Assembly (NCBI RefSeq): GCF_025971925.1
Contig: NZ_JAPDHV010000008.1
Coordinates: 1 to 64,000 of the forward strand
Direction of reading: 5' to 3'
DNA: 64,000 nt
Source of the DNA: Chryseobacterium oryctis
GTDB lineage: Bacteria; Bacteroidota; Bacteroidia; Flavobacteriales; Weeksellaceae
Below are positions 58,274 to 64,000 of the stretch, one piece after another (within the stretch, counting starts at the first letter, position 1; the number at the start of each line of letters is the position of its first letter). The notes beneath the pieces are model-generated. The model did no database searches. It was given only the letters and a program-made list of their open reading frames with translations, and had not been told where the DNA came from. A program made the translations under genes and the position numbers.

Positions 58274-60166
58274 ATGATGAAAATATTCTGTGTTGGGGCT
58301 TTTTCATTGGCTTCAATATATTATGCTCAGACATATCCGGCTTCTGCAATTCCCGAAGGTTTGAAAAAAAATGCTAATGTCGTTATCAGAAAAGACTTTA
58401 CTACGGTTCAAATAAATAAGATTGACGAAATAAAATATCAAATTAATACTGTTACTACAGTTTTAAATAAAGATGGTAACGAAAAAGCAATGGCTTATAT
58501 TCCTTATGAAAAAGGAGATAATATTTCAGATGTAAAAGTTACAATATACGACGAATCAGGGAAGAAAATAAAAAGCTTTTCCAAATCTGATTTTGGTGAT
58601 TTTGCTAATAATAATCAAGGGGTATTTTATTCGGATAATCGAGTTTTAGCTTTATCTTATACGCCTTCTCAATACCCTTATACAATTGATTTTTCTTATC
58701 AGATTACAAACGAAAATACGGTTTTTATTCCTGATTTTGTTCCTTTTTCTACAACCAACACATCATTGGAAAATGGAGAATTTAGGATTATTAACAAATC
58801 TGGAATTGAGTTAAAAACAAAAACATATCCCTCAAAATATAACTATACTTCAGTGATTGAAAGTAATAATGCTGGAGAAAAAGTTTATAATTATAAAAAC
58901 GTTCCGGCAATTGATGATGCATTGATGGTACCTAAACCTGTAAATATTTTACCTAAAGTAAGTTTTGCTCTGACAAAATTTAATCTTGAAGGCAAACAGG
59001 GAAGTATTAATACATGGAAAGATTTCGGAGCGTGGTATTATAATAGTATTTTACAGCCTGTTTCTGTTTCTTCTCCTGCTATTAAAGCTGAAGTTGCTGC
59101 ATTAAATTTACAAGGTTCAACAGAAGAAAAAGTTAAAAAGCTTTATCAGCATATGCAGACAAAAACCCGTTATATTTTTGTAGCATTAGGGATTGGAGGT
59201 TGGCAACCTATGTTACCTGATGAAGTACAGAAGAAAGGATATGGAGATTGTAAAGGTCTTACAAACTATATGAAAACTTTATTAGATGAAGCAGGAATTC
59301 CATCATATTATTCTGTAATCAATTCTAATTCATCAGAAGTTTCCTTTGACCCTGATTTTCCAAAAATGGGAGGAAATCACGTTATTTTAATGGTACCTAC
59401 AGAAAAAGGAAATATCTGGCTTGAAAATACTTCCCAACAATTGGCTTTTAATCATTTAAGTTATACTACAACAGACAGAAATGTTCTTTCTGTTACCAAA
59501 AACGGAATCGATATTGTAAACACACCTTCTTATAAAGCTGAGCAGAATAAAGAAACTCAGAAATTGAATATTAAACTTAATGAAGATAATAGTATTACAG
59601 GCGAAGGTAAATTTTCTTATACAGGAAGCCAGTATGATTATTGCTTAAGATTTGCATATTTATCTCAAAAAGAGAAAAATGAAGCTCTTAAAAATAGAAT
59701 AGATGTCTTAAATTTTGAAAGAATCGAAATGAAAGATTTTATTAATGACAAAGATAATGCTGTAGGGAAATTTGATATTGATTTTAAGGCGAATAATTAT
59801 TCTAAAAATATGGGAAGTAGTTTATTATTTAGAGCTGTGCCTATTTTTACAAATAATTTTTACAAAACAGAAGAAAGCAGAGAACTTCCTTTTGAAATCG
59901 GACAATCCTTTAATGATGAGTATGAAATTAATTTCATAATTCCTAAAAATTACAAAATTGATGAAATCCCCAATGATGTTACAATCAATTCAGAATTTGG
60001 GACTTATAAATTAAACTTTGTGAAAAATGGAGAGGAATTAAAAGTAATAAGAAGTATCAAAGTAAACAAAGGGATCTTTCCAAAAGAAAAATATAACGAA
60101 TATGTCAGTTTCAGAAGAAAAACACTTAATTCTGATAACTCAAAAATCTTAATAACTAAAATTTAA
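58274..60166 (+). CDS. DUF3857 and transglutaminase-like domain protein
   Basis: A 630-residue exported protein (signal ends YYAQ). A DUF3857 domain (~45-200) precedes a transglutaminase-like domain (~265-400). The catalytic Cys is in GYGDCKGLTNYMKTLLDEAGI and the His in MGGNHVILMV; the third position is the WLENTSQQ segment. A C-terminal DUF2569/beta domain follows. Such proteins occur in pairs in Bacteroidota and may act on envelope peptides or proteins. The next gene, a paralogue, starts 2 bases after the stop, so the two form one operon. No substrate is known. Confidence 0.88.
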   Translation: MMKIFCVGAFSLASIYYAQTYPASAIPEGLKKNANVVIRKDFTTVQINKIDEIKYQINTVTTVLNKDGNEKAMAYIPYEKGDNISDVKVTIYDESGKKIKSFSKSDFGDFANNNQGVFYSDNRVLALSYTPSQYPYTIDFSYQITNENTVFIPDFVPFSTTNTSLENGEFRIINKSGIELKTKTYPSKYNYTSVIESNNAGEKVYNYKNVPAIDDALMVPKPVNILPKVSFALTKFNLEGKQGSINTWKDFGAWYYNSILQPVSVSSPAIKAEVAALNLQGSTEEKVKKLYQHMQTKTRYIFVALGIGGWQPMLPDEVQKKGYGDCKGLTNYMKTLLDEAGIPSYYSVINSNSSEVSFDPDFPKMGGNHVILMVPTEKGNIWLENTSQQLAFNHLSYTTTDRNVLSVTKNGIDIVNTPSYKAEQNKETQKLNIKLNEDNSITGEGKFSYTGSQYDYCLRFAYLSQKEKNEALKNRIDVLNFERIEMKDFINDKDNAVGKFDIDFKANNYSKNMGSSLLFRAVPIFTNNFYKTEESRELPFEIGQSFNDEYEINFIIPKNYKIDEIPNDVTINSEFGTYKLNFVKNGEELKVIRSIKVNKGIFPKEKYNEYVSFRRKTLNSDNSKILITKI

Positions 60167-60168
60167 GC

Positions 60169-62070
60169 ATGAAAAAAATTATTCTAATTGCTCTTACTTC
60201 AGTAAACTTCATTTTTATTGAAGCTCAAAAGCATGAGTTTTTAAGTCCTCCAAAATTTAATGAAGCTGATCTTTCAAAAGTTAAATCTACATTGGATGAA
60301 ACTGCTCCCGCAGAAATTTTATATAGATCAGTTCATTTTAACATTGATATAAATACAGGAAATCTTCGTAAAAGTACTTTTTACAGAGTGAAAATTTATG
60401 ATAAAGATAAGGCTGAAGATTGGTTGAATTTAGAAATACCCCTTTATCAAAATGGTTCGAACGTAGAAAACTTACAAAAAATTAAGGCTTTTACATACAA
60501 TTTAGAAAATGGAAATGTTGTTTCTACAAAAGTTGACAAAAGTTCTAAATATAAAAGTAAGGAAAGTAAATATGTTACAATTACAAAGTTTGCTTTTCCG
60601 AATGTGAAGAACGGATCAGTGATAGAATATCAATATGAGGTTTACTCTCCATTTCTCTATGCAATACCTCAGGTTTTAATAGAAACAGATACTCCGTCAT
60701 TGTATACAGAATATGTGTTGGATGCTCCTAATAATGTATCTTACAATGTAAATTATACAGGAAGTCTAACTCCAAAACATCGAACAGTAGAAGAGCGAGA
60801 TTTATACGGACTTTTGCATAGAACATATAGGTTTGGTTTCGTAAATGTTAAAGCTTTTAAAGCTGAAAAGTTTGTTAAAAATGATAGGAATTACAGAACC
60901 AAAATAAGTGCAGAGCTACATTCTACTAATTTTAAAGAGTTGAAACTACATTCTTCTTCTTGGGAAAACATTAGTAAGAAACTTTATGAAGAAGAAGATT
61001 TCGGAGGAGAATTAAAGAAAACAAGATTGGCAAAAGAAAATATTCCAACAGCTATTTCCGGACTAAAAACAGATATGGAAAAGGCAAATGCAATCTTTGA
61101 TTATGTGAAAAATACCTACACTTGGAATAAAGATAGAGGAATTTATACAGAAAATGGAATTAAGAAACTGATAGAGACGAAAACAGGAAATGCTGCAGAA
61201 ATTAACCTTTTTTTAGTAATGTTGTTAAGAGAAGCAGGGCTGAAAGCAGATCCTTTATTAATTTCAACAGTTGATAATGGACTTATAAATTTAGCTTCTC
61301 CAAGCTTATCCAGTGTTAATTTCGTGATAGCTTCTTTGAAGATAAAAGATAATGAGTTTCATGTATTTGATGCAACTTCAAAACAATCTTCGGTTGATAA
61401 TTTACCACCAAGAGATTGGAATGATTTCGGTATTTTAATAACAAAAGATAAGGCTCAACAATTACAGATTTCAAATTCTAGCCCAAGTTTTACTTACCTG
61501 ACTGTAAATGCGAAAATTAATGAAGACGGAAGTATTTCCGGAAATTATTCCGATAAAGATACGGGTGCATTTGCGATGTTTGCTAAAGAAAGCTTTGATG
61601 AAAATTCTGAAAAGTATAAGAAACAATATAAAGAAAACTTTGCTATTGATTTTAACAATGTTGATTCAAAAGTGTTGGAATCGGGGGATTTTGAAAGCAC
61701 AATGAGTTTTTCTTCTGAAAATTTGATTGATAGAGTAGGTAAAAAGATGATTATCAATCCAATATTGTTTTTAAATAAAAACTCCAATGAATTTGACCAA
61801 GCAGAAGAAAGAAAATACAGAATTGATTTTTTAGCACCTTTTACAAGAATTAAGAAAGTAACTCTAGAAATTCCCGATGGATATGTCATAGAAGAATTAC
61901 CAAAAAGTAAGAAAATTGTGACGGAAGATAAAGAAATCGAATATAGCTATGTAACAGAGCAAAAGGGCAATAAATTAGAAATAGTATCGACTACCAAAAT
62001 TTTAAGTTCAGACTATCCTAAGGAATATTATCCTGCTTTCAAACAAATTTGGGGAGTTGCATCTAAATAG
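60169..62070 (+). CDS. DUF3857 protein with degenerate transglutaminase-like domain
   Basis: A 633-residue exported paralogue of the preceding protein with a signal peptide ending IEAQ, the DUF3857 domain (~50-230, SKESKYVTITKFAFPNVKNGSVIEYQYEVYSPF) and a transglutaminase-like fold (~290-420). Where the active enzyme has a GDCK-type motif, this one reads KTGNAAEINLFLVMLLREAG, so the catalytic Cys is gone (Ala/Asn). It is therefore probably non-enzymatic, perhaps a partner of the active protein, with which it is co-transcribed (2-base gap). A terminator lies 90 bases after its stop. Confidence 0.87.
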   Translation: MKKIILIALTSVNFIFIEAQKHEFLSPPKFNEADLSKVKSTLDETAPAEILYRSVHFNIDINTGNLRKSTFYRVKIYDKDKAEDWLNLEIPLYQNGSNVENLQKIKAFTYNLENGNVVSTKVDKSSKYKSKESKYVTITKFAFPNVKNGSVIEYQYEVYSPFLYAIPQVLIETDTPSLYTEYVLDAPNNVSYNVNYTGSLTPKHRTVEERDLYGLLHRTYRFGFVNVKAFKAEKFVKNDRNYRTKISAELHSTNFKELKLHSSSWENISKKLYEEEDFGGELKKTRLAKENIPTAISGLKTDMEKANAIFDYVKNTYTWNKDRGIYTENGIKKLIETKTGNAAEINLFLVMLLREAGLKADPLLISTVDNGLINLASPSLSSVNFVIASLKIKDNEFHVFDATSKQSSVDNLPPRDWNDFGILITKDKAQQLQISNSSPSFTYLTVNAKINEDGSISGNYSDKDTGAFAMFAKESFDENSEKYKKQYKENFAIDFNNVDSKVLESGDFESTMSFSSENLIDRVGKKMIINPILFLNKNSNEFDQAEERKYRIDFLAPFTRIKKVTLEIPDGYVIEELPKSKKIVTEDKEIEYSYVTEQKGNKLEIVSTTKILSSDYPKEYYPAFKQIWGVASK

Positions 62071-62160
62071 GAAAATCAGGTTATTAGTCTTGTGAAAAAA
62101 TAGTAGTTCAATCAGTTGAAATTTAATTTCTCTAGATTAAAAATTAAAAAATATTTATAA

Positions 62161-62186
62161 AAACCATTCATTTTTGAATGGTTTTT
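62161..62186 (+). terminator. rho-independent terminator
   Basis: AAACCATTCA (62161-62170), TTTT loop, TGAATGGTTT (62175-62184), continuing into T. It ends the DUF3857 pair. Confidence 0.8.
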
Positions 62187-62210
62187 GCATTGATATGAGA
62201 AATTAAAATT

Positions 62211-63032
62211 ATGAAAAATATTTTTGTTTCTTTTACCCTCTCATTATTCTTTATTTTTTCTGCTTGTAAAAAGACCGAAAATAAGAACAATACAATTTCT
62301 AATATCGATACAGTTCAAACATTAGTTGTTGATTCTGTTCAGGTTAATGATTCTATTAAAATTAATGATTCTTTATCCGTGAAATATTTCTCTAAATATC
62401 TTGTCTTTCCAAGTATAAAAGATAAGAAACTTTTAGATAGTGTTTATTGGGGAAATAAAGGAATGAAAGATTATTCTAAACAGAGTTTACAGAACCTTCT
62501 ACAAAAAGAAAAGAACGATTATTTTTTGGCTGTTAAAAATGAATCTAAAGATTGGGTTTCAAATATCGGATTTGCACAGACTTGGAATTCTGATTTTTCT
62601 ATGAATTTAAAATCTAATGTGAATGATTATATGCATATTCAGTATTTAACAAGTTCTTATGAAGGGGGAGCGCATGGCAATTATAGTTTTTCGGAAAGAG
62701 TTTTTGATTTAAAGAATCTTAGAAAGTTGGAACTTAAAGATATTACAACAATGTCTTCTAAGAAATTGGAAGAGCTTTTGATGAAGAATATTAATAAAGT
62801 GCCAAGTGAAACTACAGATTCAGATGGAGAGGTTAAAAATTCTGAAATGCTTTTGGTAGAGATAATTCCTGCAACTGAAAATTTTTATTTTGATAATAAA
62901 AACCTGTATTTCCACTATAGTCCGTATGAAATTGCGGCCTATGCAGCGGGAGATATTGTGATTCCTGTTTCCTGGGATGAGCTGAAAGGTACTTTGAATC
63001 CGCAATTTAAAGAAAGAATGAAAATTAAATAA
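62211..63032 (+). CDS. DUF3298/RsiV-like lipoprotein
   Basis: A 273-residue lipoprotein (hydrophobic signal ending FSAC, then KKTENKNN). A polar linker rich in repeats of VNDSIKINDS-type follows, then the DUF3298 domain (~150-270): YLTSSYEGGAHGNYSFSERVFDLKNLRKLELKDI with the hallmark YxGGAHG, and NLYFHYSPYEIAAYAAGDIVIPVSWDELK. The domain occurs in the anti-sigma factor RsiV, where it binds lysozyme. Here there is no sigma partner, so a lysozyme or glycan-binding role is only suggestive. A terminator follows directly. Confidence 0.88.
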   Translation: MKNIFVSFTLSLFFIFSACKKTENKNNTISNIDTVQTLVVDSVQVNDSIKINDSLSVKYFSKYLVFPSIKDKKLLDSVYWGNKGMKDYSKQSLQNLLQKEKNDYFLAVKNESKDWVSNIGFAQTWNSDFSMNLKSNVNDYMHIQYLTSSYEGGAHGNYSFSERVFDLKNLRKLELKDITTMSSKKLEELLMKNINKVPSETTDSDGEVKNSEMLLVEIIPATENFYFDNKNLYFHYSPYEIAAYAAGDIVIPVSWDELKGTLNPQFKERMKIK

Positions 63033-63035
63033 ATT

Positions 63036-63063
63036 AATGCTTCCAAATCTGGAAGCATTTTTT
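63036..63063 (+). terminator. rho-independent terminator overlapping the next promoter
   Basis: AATGCTTCCA (63036-63045), AATC loop, TGGAAGCATT (63050-63059) and a T-run whose end forms the first base of the following -7 box. Confidence 0.8.
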
Positions 63064-63070
63064 ATTTTTG
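63063..63070 (+). promoter_or_regulatory. -7 promoter box TATTTTTG abutting the lipid kinase start
   Basis: Exact TAnnTTTG match ending 5 bases before the ATG at 63076, so the transcript is probably leaderless. The upstream alternative start lies inside the terminator stem. Confidence 0.55.
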
Positions 63071-63075
63071 TGCCA

Positions 63076-63927
63076 ATGGAAAAAGTCGCTTTCATCATCA
63101 ATCCTTTTTCGGCTAAAAAAAATTATCAACCTTTTTTGAATGAACTTATCAAAAAGGTTGGAAATCCTTTGTATTATGTTTCTGAATCTATTTTGGGAAC
63201 AGACGAGTTTATCAAAGAAAATTTTAATAAAATTGATATTTTTGTTGCAATTGGGGGTGACGGAACAATTTCTACAGTTGCAAGAAGTTTGATTAATACA
63301 GATAAAATTTTAGCAATTTTTCCTGCGGGTTCAGGAAATGGCTTTTCTAATGAGACAAGGTTTAATAAAAACCTTGATGAGCTTTTAGAAAAGATAAAAG
63401 CCAAAAAATCCCGTAAAATAGATACATTTACAGTTAATGGTCTGCTTTCAATAAATGTTTCAGGAAGTGGTTTTGATGGTAAAGTAGTAAAGGAATTTGA
63501 AAAAACAAATCGTGGTTTTAAAAATTATATTAAAGTTTGCTTGAAGACATTTTTTAATTACAAACCGATCAAAGTTAAATTTTTTGACGAAAACTATCAA
63601 AAGTATAACGGAAAGTATTTGATGTTAAATATTGCAAACACCCGTCAATTTGGGAATAACGCTTATATTGCTCCTCAAGCAAGTAAAAGTGATGGCTTGG
63701 TAGATATGGTTTTAGTTAAAAAATTTCCATTGAGATATTCTGCACTTTTTGCTTATCGAATGTTTACAAAAAAACTGAAAGATGACGAGTATGTTACGTA
63801 TCTTCCTGTTTCAGAGATAGAATTTAAAGTCAATACCAAAAATTGGCATCTTGATGGTGAATTCAATAAGATAAAATCACCGATTCATGTGAAGGTGTTG
63901 CCTTCAAGCCTAAATATTTTAATCTAG
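63076..63927 (+). CDS. diacylglycerol kinase catalytic-domain lipid kinase (YegS/DgkB-like)
   Basis: A 283-residue soluble lipid kinase. Signs are FIINPFSAKKN at the start, the nucleotide-binding G60-G-D-G-T64 in VAIGGDGTISTVARSL, PAGSGNGFSNETRFN (the second glycine loop) and a C-terminal NWHLDGEFNKI. Members phosphorylate diacylglycerol or related lipids, or sphingoid bases in sphingolipid-making Bacteroidota. The frame is open from 63037, but that start would lie in the terminator; the ATG at 63076 is the family-typical start. The only other DAG kinase-type sequence in the window is the unrelated, broken DgkA fragment at 3.1-3.2 kb. Confidence 0.93.
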   Translation: MEKVAFIINPFSAKKNYQPFLNELIKKVGNPLYYVSESILGTDEFIKENFNKIDIFVAIGGDGTISTVARSLINTDKILAIFPAGSGNGFSNETRFNKNLDELLEKIKAKKSRKIDTFTVNGLLSINVSGSGFDGKVVKEFEKTNRGFKNYIKVCLKTFFNYKPIKVKFFDENYQKYNGKYLMLNIANTRQFGNNAYIAPQASKSDGLVDMVLVKKFPLRYSALFAYRMFTKKLKDDEYVTYLPVSEIEFKVNTKNWHLDGEFNKIKSPIHVKVLPSSLNILI

Positions 63928-63928
63928 A

Positions 63929-64000
63929 TTTTTTAGGAGCTTTTTCCCGCTTTTCGTTGCAATCTTTTTTTCAAAAAAAGGATTTCCACTGCAATCGGGG
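63929..64000. repeat. palindromic intergenic repeat, cut by the window end
   Basis: After the kinase stop comes GGAGCTTTTTCCCGC, GTTGCAATC, a CTTTTTTTCAAAAAAAG hairpin, GGATTTCCACTGCAATCGGGG. CCCG...GCAATC on the left and GATT...CGGGG on the right can pair around the A/T hairpin. I know similar GGAGCTATTTCCCGC...AAAAAAGGAT...ATCGGGG strings as highly repeated intergenic elements in Flavobacteriia; the function is not known to me. Confidence 0.5.

Noticed and set aside
63037..63075. Upstream start for the lipid kinase at 63037
   Set aside because: It lies inside the terminator stem and upstream of the -7 box; family members begin at the later Met.

Overview
The window looks like chromosome of a flavobacterium in the phylum Bacteroidota, most likely Chryseobacterium or a close relative in the Weeksellaceae. 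The DNA is very AT-rich and Shine-Dalgarno sequences are nearly absent. Exact TAnnTTTG -7 promoter boxes precede many genes. Two proteins end in type IX secretion (T9SS) sorting domains, one outer-membrane protein is SusC-like, and the class A beta-lactamase resembles the PER/CGA/CME/CIA group. The genus is inferred from gene content, not from a search.

Layout. 1-3.2 kb is an accessory patch: hypothetical genes followed by copies of an attC-like palindromic repeat, then a deletion scar joining 5' fragments of two convergent genes. 3.3-11.2 kb is mostly core: dnaN, an oxidoreductase/SDR/SnoaL operon, a small acetyltransferase, pheT and a META lipoprotein. 11.2-16.2 kb (minus strand) holds a membrane protein, 3-hydroxyacyl-CoA dehydrogenase, a class A beta-lactamase and a Gfo/Idh/MocA dehydrogenase. 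16.3-20.5 kb holds pcm, small genes, a DUF559 nuclease gene framed by inverted repeats, and hutU. 20.5-23.2 kb is accessory again: a lipoprotein and a GmrSD-like DUF262/DUF1524 protein followed by another copy of the cassette repeat.

23.6-28.6 kb is a striking module. Two paralogous ECF sigma factors, each followed by a paralogous membrane protein, bracket a secreted M4 metalloprotease. Both sigma genes, the protease and a short noncoding transcript are each preceded by TGTAACA, 14 nt, then CTACTAACT or a close variant, in the same geometry. 28.6-36.9 kb carries an S41 peptidase, two MBL-fold hydrolases, and an AraC regulator with repeated candidate operators next to an AKR/MFS/MBL operon. 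37-45 kb (minus strand) carries a TonB-dependent receptor, monomeric isocitrate dehydrogenase, two secreted proteins and a bleomycin-hydrolase-type peptidase.

45.1-54.1 kb is the best candidate for an undescribed system. It is a four-gene operon: an ECF sigma factor; a single-span anti-sigma-like protein whose periplasmic part ends in a SusC-type TonB plug domain; a SusC-like beta-barrel that appears to lack its own plug; and a 1505-residue alpha-2-macroglobulin with an intact thioester motif and a second embedded plug domain. 54.2-58.2 kb is a GbsR/MarR regulator and a five-gene operon, each preceded by the same 24-bp palindrome. The window ends with two DUF3857 proteins (one has lost its transglutaminase cysteine), a DUF3298 lipoprotein, a lipid kinase that looks leaderless, and the start of a palindromic repeat.

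I found no rRNA, tRNA, CRISPR array, transposase or integrase. All assignments come from reading motifs; no database search was run.
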